Below the pieces are notes generated by a model. It had not been told where the DNA came from. It searched no databases and saw only the letters and a list, made by a program, of their open reading frames with translations. This document shows, piece after piece, positions 1-8,566 of a stretch of 64,000 nucleotides of DNA. Position 1 is the stretch's first letter. Each line of letters begins with the position of its first letter. This stretch comes from Blautia sp. An81 (lineage in GTDB: Bacteria > Bacillota > Clostridia > Lachnospirales > Lachnospiraceae): assembly GCF_002161285.1 (NCBI RefSeq), contig NZ_NFHH01000001.1:310001-374000 (forward strand), read 5' to 3'. The translations under genes were made by a program, and so were the position numbers.

Positions 1-1175
1 TACCTCTGGTCCAGGCATACCAGGCGAAAAATCCCTGTTTCAGCTCTGTAATAGCTTTCCACACTGGGAGAAGCAGAGCCCATTACCACATAGGCCCCTT
101 CTGCCTTTCCCCTCTGTATGGCAGTTTCCCTTGCATGATAGCAGGGGTTTTTTTCACTTTTATAAGAATCCTCATGCTCTTCATCTATCAAAATCAATCC
201 CAGTTCTGGGAAGGGTGTAAACAGTGCTGAACGAGGGCCGATCATAACGGAGATTTCACCTTTCTTTGCCCGCTCAAACTGATCATACCGTTCTCCCTGA
301 GACATTCTGGAATGGATAAGAGATACTTTTTCTCCGAATCTGGCGTAAAATCTGGACACATTCTGGTAAGTCAGGGCAATCTCCGGGATAAGGAGGATCA
401 CCTGTCTCCCTCTTTCCAGAACATGGCTGATAAGTTCCATGTAAACCTGGGTTTTCCCGCTGCCGGTAACGCCTTTGATCAGACATGGCCGGGGAGCATC
501 TGATTCCCATTCTTCCAGGATATCCTTTACTGCCTGCTGCTGTTCTTCACTGAGGACTGCCTTTTCTTCCGGAGAAATTCTTCTTGGAAGAGGCGTTCTG
601 TAGTCTCTCTCCCTTTCAATGGAAACCAGTCCTTCTCTCTCAAAGCTCTTCACTGCTTCTCTGCTGATCTTCATTTCCTTTACCGCAGCGGAATACTCCA
701 ATGTCTTCTTCTGGAGCAAGGCCCGCATAAGGCGTTCCTTTGCCCGGTAGTGTTTTCTCACATACTCTTCCAGCAGGCTGTCGCAGACTTTCGGGTCTGC
801 TTTGAGGCAGATATATTTTTTCTCTCTGGCAGCCGCTTTTTCCTTTACAGGAAGAACTGTCTTCAAGGCCTGGTTCATGGTAGAACCATAGTTTCTGGCT
901 ATCCACGCTGCAAGAGAGATCAGCCTGGATTCGATTTCCATTCCCTGTTCTTCCACAGCCAGGATCGGTTTTATTCTTGAAACTTCAATCTTTGGTTCCC
1001 GGGAAAGGCCTATCACATATCCGGTAATCTCTCTTCCTCCGTTTCCGAAAGGAATCCTGACCCTTTTCCCTGCCTCAACCTGGGCTGCCATTTCCGGGGG
1101 GACCAGATACTGAAAGGTCTTATCTAATTTTTCCTGAGAAATATCTACAATAATATCTGCGTATAAATCCTTCAT
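1..1175 (-). CDS. priA: Primosomal protein N' (PriA helicase), C-terminus cut by window edge
   Basis: Superfamily 2 helicase that reloads the replisome at stalled forks. About 391 N-terminal residues are visible. The N-terminus (MKDLYADIIVDISQEKLDKT) matches the PriA 3'-DNA-binding domain. A Walker A motif GVTGSGKTQ lies near residue 234 and a DEEH Walker B box (LILIDEEHEDSYKSEK) near residue 329. The zinc-binding and C-terminal domains lie outside the window. The ATG directly abuts the murE stop codon, so the two genes are almost certainly translationally coupled. No defect is seen in the visible part. Confidence 0.95.
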   Translation of the reverse strand, partial: MKDLYADIIVDISQEKLDKTFQYLVPPEMAAQVEAGKRVRIPFGNGGREITGYVIGLSREPKIEVSRIKPILAVEEQGMEIESRLISLAAWIARNYGSTMNQALKTVLPVKEKAAAREKKYICLKADPKVCDSLLEEYVRKHYRAKERLMRALLQKKTLEYSAAVKEMKISREAVKSFEREGLVSIERERDYRTPLPRRISPEEKAVLSEEQQQAVKDILEEWESDAPRPCLIKGVTGSGKTQVYMELISHVLERGRQVILLIPEIALTYQNVSRFYARFGEKVSLIHSRMSQGERYDQFERAKKGEISVMIGPRSALFTPFPELGLILIDEEHEDSYKSEKNPCYHARETAIQRGKAEGAYVVMGSASPSVESYYRAETGIFRLVCLDQR

Positions 1176-2645
1176 TTATTTTCTGCTGTCTTCTTCCAGG
1201 ATCTCCTGGATCAGCACTCTCTCATCCATAGGATATTTTTTCCCTTTGATCTCCTGATAATCCTCATGACCTTTTCCTGCAAGCACGATAATGTCTCCAG
1301 GCTGTCCATGGTGAATGGCATAGGCAATAGCTTCTTTTCGATCTATAATCTCCACATATTTCCCCTTGGTTTTTCCGATTCCCACTTTAATATCATCAAT
1401 GATCGCCTGGGGCTCCTCGTTTCTTGGGTTATCAGAGGTAATAATAGTCAGGTCTGCCAGATTTCCGGAAACTTCTCCCATCTCATATCTGCGGAGTCTG
1501 GAACGGTTTCCTCCACAGCCGAAAAGACATACCAGCCGGTTAGGCTTATATTCTTTTAAAGTAGTCAGAAGGCTTTCCAGACTCATGGCATTGTGAGCAT
1601 AATCAATCATCAGCGTAAACTCATTGGAAACCTTTACCATCTCAATCCTGCCCTTTACATGGGCGTTTTTTAAAGCCTTCTGGATATTTTCCACCGTCAC
1701 GCCGAAATGACGGCATACGGCGATGGCTGTAAGAGAATTATAAACGCTGAACTTCCCTGGCAGATCGATCTCCACAGGAAAATCCATCAGACCCTTCACA
1801 TTATACGCAATACCCAAAGTTCCCTTTCCGGTAACCAGACGGGTATCCTCTGCTCTCAAGTCTGCATTTGGTGAAAATCCAAATGTCTCTGCCTGGCAGG
1901 TATGTCCCTCCAGTATTTTTTCCAGATGGGGATCGTCTCCGTTAAAGATTCCTACCTTGCACTGTCTGAACAGGAGGCTCTTACAGTGGAGATAATCGTC
2001 AAAATCCTTATGCTCGTTAGGACCGATATGGTCCGGCTCAATATTCGTAAAAATTCCGATATCAAAAATAAAACCAGCTGTCCGGTGGAGCATCAGTCCC
2101 TGGGATGAAACCTCCATGACCACGCTGTCGCAGCCCGCCTTCGCCATTTTTGCAAAATATTCCTGGATCAGATAAGATTCGGGAGTAGTATTGGCAGAAG
2201 GTATTTTCTCCTCTCCGATAACGGTCTCGATAGTTCCGATAAGTCCTGTCTTGTGACCTGCATTTTCCAGAATAGATTTAATCAGATAAGTTGTTGTGGT
2301 TTTTCCCTTAGTGCCTGTGATTCCGATAGTTTTCAGCTTGTCGGAAGGATAGTCAAACCATGCCGCCGAGATACAGGCCAGGGCGTATCTGGTATCTTCT
2401 ACCTGGATCACAGTTACCTCTGGCCCTACCTGGACCGGATCCTGGGCTACCAGTACAGAAACTCCCTTCTCCGTCACCTCTGCCCCATAACTGTGGCCAT
2501 CTGAGACAGCTCCTTTAATGCAGACAAAAAGGGCGTCTTTTTCTGCCTTTCTGGAATCATATATCACGGCTGTAATTTCTTTATCTAAAGTTCCCTGGAT
2601 ACATTGGTACTCAAGTTTTTCTAACAAATCCCTTAATTTTTTCAT
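1176..2645 (-). CDS. murE: UDP-N-acetylmuramoyl-tripeptide synthetase MurE
   Basis: Cytoplasmic Mur ligase (489 aa, normal length) adding the third amino acid to UDP-MurNAc-L-Ala-D-Glu. Mur N-terminal domain about 25-100; ATP-binding loop GTKGKTTTTYL at 111-121; NTTPES substrate motif; C-terminal ligase domain. The DNPR box (TSDNPRNEEP, about residue 405) is the family signature for meso-diaminopimelate rather than lysine, so a DAP-type peptidoglycan is expected. It heads a two-gene murE-priA operon. A terminator separates it from the upstream Fic gene. Confidence 0.96.
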   Translation of the reverse strand: MKKLRDLLEKLEYQCIQGTLDKEITAVIYDSRKAEKDALFVCIKGAVSDGHSYGAEVTEKGVSVLVAQDPVQVGPEVTVIQVEDTRYALACISAAWFDYPSDKLKTIGITGTKGKTTTTYLIKSILENAGHKTGLIGTIETVIGEEKIPSANTTPESYLIQEYFAKMAKAGCDSVVMEVSSQGLMLHRTAGFIFDIGIFTNIEPDHIGPNEHKDFDDYLHCKSLLFRQCKVGIFNGDDPHLEKILEGHTCQAETFGFSPNADLRAEDTRLVTGKGTLGIAYNVKGLMDFPVEIDLPGKFSVYNSLTAIAVCRHFGVTVENIQKALKNAHVKGRIEMVKVSNEFTLMIDYAHNAMSLESLLTTLKEYKPNRLVCLFGCGGNRSRLRRYEMGEVSGNLADLTIITSDNPRNEEPQAIIDDIKVGIGKTKGKYVEIIDRKEAIAYAIHHGQPGDIIVLAGKGHEDYQEIKGKKYPMDERVLIQEILEEDSRK

Positions 2646-2688
2646 CGTTGAATCCCCTTTCCATATACTATCTAGGATACCATAAAAG

Positions 2689-2715
2689 AGGGAGAAGGGG
2701 CAACCCCTTCTCCCT
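2689..2715 (-). terminator. Intrinsic terminator of the Fic gene
   Basis: Perfect 12-bp stem (AGGGAGAAGGGG with its complement) and a 3-nt loop, followed on the minus strand by CTTTTAT. It lies between the Fic stop and the murE start. Confidence 0.85.
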
Positions 2716-2734
2716 GAGGAATATCCACGGAAAA

Positions 2735-3874
2735 TTAAGTATCCTTTCTTAAAACTTTAAGATACTCTTCATATGCAAAAACACGATTTCTGGAAGCATT
2801 CGTTGTTTCCTTTAGAATTCCAAGTTCCACTAATTTTTTTACAGCGGTAGAAACAGTGTTATAGCTTAGCCCCAAAGCCGCTGACGTTTTTTTTATTTCA
2901 ATAATTGGATACTGCTCAATATAATCAAAAAGTGCTCTTAAATTATCCCTTTTACGGTTTGTTTTCGGCAATTTTTCCAGATTTTTTTCATGAAGTTCTG
3001 ATAATGCTTCTATAGTCACCAGAGAATCTTTTGCAGCCGCTGACACCGCCTCAAGAAAGAATGCCACCCATTGCTCATAGTTACCACTTCTTCTCACTTC
3101 TGAAATCCGGTCATAATACTCTATCTGATTTTTCTTTAGAAAGTAAGAAATATATATAACTGGTTTATCCAGCAATCCCTGCACCATTAAATACAGTAAA
3201 ATAATCAATCGTCCTACACGGCCATTACCGTCTAAAAATGGATGTATCGTTTCAAATTGATAATGAATCAGTGCAATCCTGATCAATGGATCATAATCAT
3301 CACCTTCATTCATATATCTTTCCAAATCTGACATTGCCCGATTCATATCTTCTACATTAGGCGGTATATATCTGGCTTCCGATAAAGAACAATTTGCTGC
3401 TCCGATCCAGTTTTGTGATTTTCTAAATTCTCCCGGATTTTTTTCTTGTCCACGAACACCAGACAATAATTTCTCATGTACCTCTCTGAATAGCCGCCCA
3501 CACAAAGGTAATTTTTTTATTCTTTGCAAAGCATAAAAGCATGCATCCACATAATTGATGACATCAATAACATCCAAATTAGCAGTATTGTCCAGCTCTG
3601 GATCCAACACATCGTCCAATGTACATTGCGTTCCTTCAATCTGAGAAGAAATAAGAGCTTCTTTTCGAACATACATGGAAATAAAAAGTTCAACATTTGG
3701 TATCAGTTTTGAGGCTGTATCCAATTTTACCAGTTCTCGATTGGCTTCCACCAGTTTTTTTACCATATCACTATTTATTTCTAATGCCGGATCTGGCGGT
3801 AAAGCTGCAGGCTTAAAAGATTTATACTGTGCACTGCCTGTTAAATTATTTACCCATTCTCCTGAACGGTTCAT
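2735..3874 (-). CDS. Fic-family AMP transferase with C-terminal winged helix
   Basis: Class II Fic protein (about 379 aa). A Fic_N-type region is followed by the inhibitory helix motif SSQIEG (about residues 76-81; S/T-x3-E-G/N), and the catalytic loop HPFLDGNGRVGR lies at about 211-222 with all key residues present. The last 70 residues read as a winged helix (IIEIKKTSAALGLSYNTVST), typical of Fic proteins that bind their own promoter. The longest open frame begins at a GTG at 3883, but that GTG lies inside the Shine-Dalgarno AGAGGTG; the ATG at 3874 has ideal spacing. Single-gene transcript with its own terminator. The target of AMPylation cannot be read from sequence. Confidence 0.9.
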   Translation of the reverse strand: MNRSGEWVNNLTGSAQYKSFKPAALPPDPALEINSDMVKKLVEANRELVKLDTASKLIPNVELFISMYVRKEALISSQIEGTQCTLDDVLDPELDNTANLDVIDVINYVDACFYALQRIKKLPLCGRLFREVHEKLLSGVRGQEKNPGEFRKSQNWIGAANCSLSEARYIPPNVEDMNRAMSDLERYMNEGDDYDPLIRIALIHYQFETIHPFLDGNGRVGRLIILLYLMVQGLLDKPVIYISYFLKKNQIEYYDRISEVRRSGNYEQWVAFFLEAVSAAAKDSLVTIEALSELHEKNLEKLPKTNRKRDNLRALFDYIEQYPIIEIKKTSAALGLSYNTVSTAVKKLVELGILKETTNASRNRVFAYEEYLKVLRKDT

Positions 3875-3885
3875 CAAAATCACCT

Positions 3886-3980
3886 CTTTTTGAAATATAC
3901 ATAAAATTATAGCCTTCTTATTTCAAAAAGTAAACATTATTTGAAATAAATAACTTTTTGGAAGTTTCTTATTTCAATTT
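3886..3980. promoter_or_regulatory. Operator-like repeat array upstream of the Fic gene
   Basis: Four copies of a TATTTCAAA-type half-site: 3886-3897 and 3919-3930 form a perfect 12-bp inverted repeat (CTTTTTGAAATA / TATTTCAAAAAG) with centres 33 bp apart (about three turns); 3937-3949 is a perfect palindrome TTATTTGAAATAA; a fourth TTATTTCAA lies near 3968. The most gene-proximal copy touches the Shine-Dalgarno. Autoregulation by the Fic winged helix is inferred. Confidence 0.6.
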
Positions 3981-3984
3981 CTCT

Positions 3985-4923
3985 CTAACTGTTTTCCGGC
4001 CAGAGCCGGAACAGTTCCTGCACTGCTGCCCGATACTCCGGCAGTCTCTGGGCCTTTTTTATTTTCTTCATAGCCTTTTTGTCCTCTCCAAAAAGGCTTC
4101 CCATATAGAACCACAGTTCCTTCATTTTAAACAGCACATTTTTATCTCCGGACATGACTTTTTCATATTCCTGGCATAAAGCGTCATGAAAAGCCAGAAA
4201 TTTTTCTTTATCCAGCTTCCCTTCCCCTTTGATCTCCTGTACCAGGGCCGGATTTCTCAGAAGCCCTCTTCCCATCATGACCTTTTCCATCTGAGGGAAT
4301 CTCTTGCAGAAATCTTCGTAAAGCTCTGCCGTAAACAGGTCTCCGTTATAGCAGACGGAAGCTTTAGCCTTTTCCAGGGCCATTGCAAAAACTTCCAGAT
4401 TAGGAGAGTTTTTGTAGTAATCTGTCTGGATTCTGGGATGGATGATCAGCTCTTTTAAAGGATATTTATTGTAGATTTCCAGAAGTTCCTCAAACTCTTC
4501 CGGCTCATCCTTTCCAACCCTGGTTTTTATAGAAATTTCCAGATCCGTTTCCCCAAAGATCTCTCCTAAAAACCGATCCAGTTCATTGGGATATTCCAGA
4601 AATCCTGCTCCCTTTTTCTTGGAAACTACCGTTCCTGAAGGACATCCCAGGTTCAGATTCACTTCTTTATATCCGTATTCTTTCAGATCCCGGCACAGTC
4701 TCAGAAAGTCTTCCGACCTGTTGGTGAGGATCTGAGGGATCAGGGTATAGCTCTGGTTATTCTCCGGCAGGATATCCCGAAGCTCCTTCGGGGTCATAGT
4801 CTTCTTCGTCCCCGGGGAGAGAAAAGGTGAAAAATATTTGTCTATTCCGGGAAAAAATCTGTGGTGGACATTTCGGTAAATGTATCCTGTAATGCCCTCC
4901 ATAGGGGCGAAATAATACTGCAT
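3985..4923 (-). CDS. tRNA-dihydrouridine synthase (Dus family)
   Basis: FMN-dependent reductase of tRNA uridines (312 aa). FMN-binding start YYFAPMEGITGY at residues 3-14; catalytic-loop signature NLNLGCPSGTVVSKKKGAG at about 90-108 with the conserved Cys94; KTRVG and MMGRGLLRNP motifs later. Length and motifs fit an intact Dus barrel plus helical domain. The subfamily (A, B, C or a clostridial branch) cannot be assigned by eye. Downstream of and codirectional with yfhO. Confidence 0.9.
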   Translation of the reverse strand: MQYYFAPMEGITGYIYRNVHHRFFPGIDKYFSPFLSPGTKKTMTPKELRDILPENNQSYTLIPQILTNRSEDFLRLCRDLKEYGYKEVNLNLGCPSGTVVSKKKGAGFLEYPNELDRFLGEIFGETDLEISIKTRVGKDEPEEFEELLEIYNKYPLKELIIHPRIQTDYYKNSPNLEVFAMALEKAKASVCYNGDLFTAELYEDFCKRFPQMEKVMMGRGLLRNPALVQEIKGEGKLDKEKFLAFHDALCQEYEKVMSGDKNVLFKMKELWFYMGSLFGEDKKAMKKIKKAQRLPEYRAAVQELFRLWPENS

Positions 4924-4983
4924 TTTCAGAGGCTCCTTCTTCTGCTTTTTCTATGAAAAGCTGGTTTTGACTTTCCCATCTTA

Positions 4984-7605
4984 TCACGGCAGTTTACGAT
5001 TGACAAGGTTTCTTTCCCAGCATCCCGCCAGCAGTCTCCGGCACAGCCTCCCCATCACCAGGACCGCCAGACAGACCAGTCCCCCTCCAGTGAGAAAAAG
5101 ACCTGCATTTTTCCCCGGTGCCTGATAGGAAATGGAAATGCTGTGTACCCCTTTCGGAATCTTGGCTCCCAGAAAAGCTGTATTTACCTTTTTCTTTTCC
5201 ACATTCTCCCCATCCACAGTAATCTTAAAATTCTTATCATAGGGAATACTTGTGATCAGATAGCCCTGCTTCTCTGTCCGGACTGCTCCTGTCAGTCTGT
5301 CTCCTCCTTCAGAAAACCAGATACCCTCCAGGGGATTTTCACAGAGTTTTTCTTCCCGCAGCTCTTCCAGATTTCCTGTAAAAATCTGGATATCTTCTAT
5401 AATATAGCTGCCTTTTCCAAAAATAAAAACCGCCTTGTCTTTCTGCTTTTCTGTGGTTACTGTATAAGAAAAATCCTGATTCTTATTTGCGTATTCATAA
5501 CCCTTTTCTGCCGAAAGCCGGTTGGTCTGTCCTTCCAGACGGATATACATATCTCTTTGGAGATTTTGATTTTTTACATGAAATTTTACTGCCAGAAGAT
5601 CATCTGTCTCACCCCTTCCGGAAAGCTGTGCAGTTATCTCTGTCTCTTTTAAGGCATGTATCTCATATCCTTTCTCTGTTTTTCTGATCTGGATATTCTG
5701 GTTCTCTGTAACCGGCAGTTCCAGGCTGCAGGCTTTCATGGAAGAAATGGGCTTCTTTTTCCCCGGTTTTTCCTGATCTGCTTTTTCTATTACCCCGTAT
5801 TGCAGCAGCACGCTCTGATTATCCGGAAAAGAAAGTTCCTGGTATTCTTTCTCGCTGATGACTCTGTCCGTAACAAAGGCCAGAGGAAAAGCCTTTTCAT
5901 TTTCGTAAAGGCAGGTGTCACCTTTCTTTTTCAAAAGAGTATAGCCTGCCGGAGGCCTGTTCCCGGTCACATATCGCACACCCATCAGGTTTAGAAAAAT
6001 CGGATTATCTGTTGCCGCCTCCATAAGGCAGTTCCGGAAATGCCGGTTCACCTGAAAGGTTTTATTCCGAAATCCGGCATAATCCTGATTGTAGGCGGAG
6101 GAGTATATGCTGGAAATGTTTTGCCCTATATCCCGGATCCGGTTCATATCCGCAAATTCCTGGGTGCCTCCTTCCAGTTCCTCCATACGGTACCAGCCTT
6201 TGTCTTTTTCCAATGTTTCTTTTATAAGATCTGTTTTTTCTGGCTTTATGATTTCCTCATAGTCCCCTGCCGGGAGCATTTTCTTCCACTGACTATTCAT
6301 GGCCCACCCGGAGAAGAAAAGGATCCCAACGGAAAACAGCAGAGGCCACGGGAACCTGGGAAATTTTCCATATATCTTTTGAGATAATAAAAAAAAGGCC
6401 ATGTCAGCCGCTACTGCCAGACCGATACCCCCAATGAGCCATTTCTGGGAAATTCCCTGGGCAGACTCCCTGAACAGGCTGTATCCAATGAGAAAAATCC
6501 CCGGTAAAACCTGAATCAGTAAATCTGCCCAACCTGATCTGTCCCTGCCTTTTCTGAGATTTTCTACATACTTCCCTGTTTCCAGACAGACCAATGGAAG
6601 AAAAGGAATAAACACTTTATCCTTCACATACAGTCCGCCGTTTAAAAGATATCCGAATACCGGAACAAACAATATAAGCAGAAGTCCTGCGGGAAGGATT
6701 TTTTTCTTCCAGCTTTCTTTTCTAAGAAGATTTCCCATAAGGCCGCCCAGGCTAAGATAGGTCAGGCCCACTCCATAAGGACTGTAAAAGAAACGAAGAG
6801 GAGATATAGAAAAGAGTCCCATTCCTTCTGTTGTATTTCCCCCACTTTCCCTTGACAGCAGCACCAGCGCCGTAGGAACCAGAAGTATCCCGCACAGGCA
6901 GACAGAAAGTATAAGGGGTCCGGTAAAACCTCCTGCTTTTTTTCCAAAGTCTTTCCAGGAAAATTTTTCTGTCTGGGCTATATAAGTCCCTGCGCCATAC
7001 AACCCCAGTGCCAGAATTCCTCCCACACTGAAATAAAAGCTGGTCAGTATCATTCCTGTGGTTCCCAGGAGCAGCAGACCTTTCTTATTCTTCTGCAGAA
7101 ATCTGTCTGTTCCTATAAGGGCCAGACACAGAAAGGGCATATAGTTTACAAACATGATCTGATTATAAGAGTGAAAGATCAGCGGTCCAGCCAGGGCAAA
7201 CATACAGGCTGTCCAAAAGCCCATATTGCCTCCGGAAAATTTCTTTTTTATCCATTGGTAAAACAATACCGCAGAAGCTCCGTAAGCAGCCATACTGCTT
7301 GCCATTATGTACAGGCCCATCGGCACAAAAGGCAGCAGATAGGAGAACAGGATCACCGGACTGAAAAGCCCGTAATAAGAAAAATTATAGATATTCTGTC
7401 CCCCGCCCAGGTTCCAGGCTATATCAGGAAAAAGATTTCCTGTAGCATAAAATCTCTGCCGGAAGTAATCCGGAAGCACACTGTGCTGGCTGATCCAGTC
7501 TACTCTGGAGCCGAAAATCCCGTACTGGAGGACAAAGAGCCAGCACAGTATCAGCGCAGCGGCCAGTAAGATCCCGGCTTCTTTATCTGTCTGTATTTTT
7601 TTCAT
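4984..7605 (-). CDS. yfhO: YfhO-family polytopic membrane protein (probable envelope glycosyltransferase)
   Basis: About 873 aa with at least a dozen hydrophobic segments in the N-terminal 550 residues, a large soluble beta-rich stretch, and a final helix near the C-terminus. This is the layout of YfhO/GT-C-like proteins. In Bacillus subtilis YfhO works with the GT2 enzyme CsbB to glycosylate lipoteichoic acid, and here a GT2 gene directly precedes it with a 23-bp overlap. The open frame extends to 7644, but the ATG at 7605 follows a good GGAGAAG site. Predicted to transfer a sugar from undecaprenyl phosphate to a surface polymer; the polymer is unknown. Confidence 0.85.
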   Translation of the reverse strand: MKKIQTDKEAGILLAAALILCWLFVLQYGIFGSRVDWISQHSVLPDYFRQRFYATGNLFPDIAWNLGGGQNIYNFSYYGLFSPVILFSYLLPFVPMGLYIMASSMAAYGASAVLFYQWIKKKFSGGNMGFWTACMFALAGPLIFHSYNQIMFVNYMPFLCLALIGTDRFLQKNKKGLLLLGTTGMILTSFYFSVGGILALGLYGAGTYIAQTEKFSWKDFGKKAGGFTGPLILSVCLCGILLVPTALVLLSRESGGNTTEGMGLFSISPLRFFYSPYGVGLTYLSLGGLMGNLLRKESWKKKILPAGLLLILFVPVFGYLLNGGLYVKDKVFIPFLPLVCLETGKYVENLRKGRDRSGWADLLIQVLPGIFLIGYSLFRESAQGISQKWLIGGIGLAVAADMAFFLLSQKIYGKFPRFPWPLLFSVGILFFSGWAMNSQWKKMLPAGDYEEIIKPEKTDLIKETLEKDKGWYRMEELEGGTQEFADMNRIRDIGQNISSIYSSAYNQDYAGFRNKTFQVNRHFRNCLMEAATDNPIFLNLMGVRYVTGNRPPAGYTLLKKKGDTCLYENEKAFPLAFVTDRVISEKEYQELSFPDNQSVLLQYGVIEKADQEKPGKKKPISSMKACSLELPVTENQNIQIRKTEKGYEIHALKETEITAQLSGRGETDDLLAVKFHVKNQNLQRDMYIRLEGQTNRLSAEKGYEYANKNQDFSYTVTTEKQKDKAVFIFGKGSYIIEDIQIFTGNLEELREEKLCENPLEGIWFSEGGDRLTGAVRTEKQGYLITSIPYDKNFKITVDGENVEKKKVNTAFLGAKIPKGVHSISISYQAPGKNAGLFLTGGGLVCLAVLVMGRLCRRLLAGCWERNLVNRKLP

Positions 7606-8566
7606 CTTTTCTTCTCCTGCTTCTCTCTTCATAGTCCTCTTCACTGGATTCTTTCAATAGATAAATGGGCCGGTGCTTCGTCTCCAAATACGTTTTCGCC
7701 AGATACTCTCCTAAGATCCCCATGCAGAACAGCTGGATCCCACCCACCAGAAAAATAATACAGGCCATGGACGGCCACCCCCGTACCGGGTCCCCGAAGA
7801 TCAGCGTCCGAAAAGCAATAAATCCGATCATCAGGAAAGAGATCACACAGAAAACCAATCCTATGACCGCAGCCAGAGAAAGGGGTGCCACCGAAAATCC
7901 GGTAATCCCTTCCAATGAATAAGAAATCAGCTTTCTGAAAGGCCACTTGCTTTTTCCCGCACATCGTTCCTGATTAGGGAACTCTATCCAGGCAGTACGA
8001 AATCCCACCCATTGAAAAATCCCTTTGGAAAACCGGTTATACTCGCTCATCTGCAGCACACTTTTGACCATCCGTCTGGTCATAAGCCGATAATCTCTGG
8101 CCCCGCTGACCAGATGAATCTTTGAGAGCTTATTGATCACTTTATAAAAACAGTCTGACAGAAAGGATTTCAGTTTCGGTTCTCCCTGACGGTCTTTTCG
8201 GCGGGTAGCCACACAGTCCCAGTCCTCCTGGCAAAGCTTCCTGTACATTTCCGGAAGAAGCCCGGGAGGATCCTGAAGGTCTGCATCCATAATCCCTATA
8301 TAATCTCCGGAGGCATGGGAAAGGCCGGCATAAATAGCCGCCTCCTTTCCGAAATTTCTGGAAAAAGACAGGTACCTGCATCTTGGATCCCGTTCAGCCA
8401 GTTTTCTCAGCTTTATCAATGTCTGATCTACAGAACCGTCATCTACAAAAAGGATTTCAAAGCAGACTTCCTGCATTTTTTCCATAACTTTTTTTATCTC
8501 TGTGTAAAAATATTCCAATGCTTCTTCTTCATTGTAGCAGGGTACTACGATCGTAATCTTGTCCAT
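7583..8566 (-). CDS. GT2 glycosyltransferase, undecaprenyl-phosphate type (CsbB/GtrB-like)
   Basis: 327 aa. Starts with the GT2 nucleotide-sugar fold MDKITIVVPCYNEEEAL, has the metal-binding DADLQDPPGL motif near residue 95, and ends with two membrane helices (about 235-290), typical of CsbB/GtrB/DPM1-like enzymes that load a hexose onto undecaprenyl phosphate. Overlaps the histidine kinase by 38 bp upstream and yfhO by 23 bp downstream, so the four genes RR-HK-GT2-yfhO form one coupled operon. Confidence 0.9.
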   Translation of the reverse strand: MDKITIVVPCYNEEEALEYFYTEIKKVMEKMQEVCFEILFVDDGSVDQTLIKLRKLAERDPRCRYLSFSRNFGKEAAIYAGLSHASGDYIGIMDADLQDPPGLLPEMYRKLCQEDWDCVATRRKDRQGEPKLKSFLSDCFYKVINKLSKIHLVSGARDYRLMTRRMVKSVLQMSEYNRFSKGIFQWVGFRTAWIEFPNQERCAGKSKWPFRKLISYSLEGITGFSVAPLSLAAVIGLVFCVISFLMIGFIAFRTLIFGDPVRGWPSMACIIFLVGGIQLFCMGILGEYLAKTYLETKHRPIYLLKESSEEDYEERSRRRKDEKNTDR

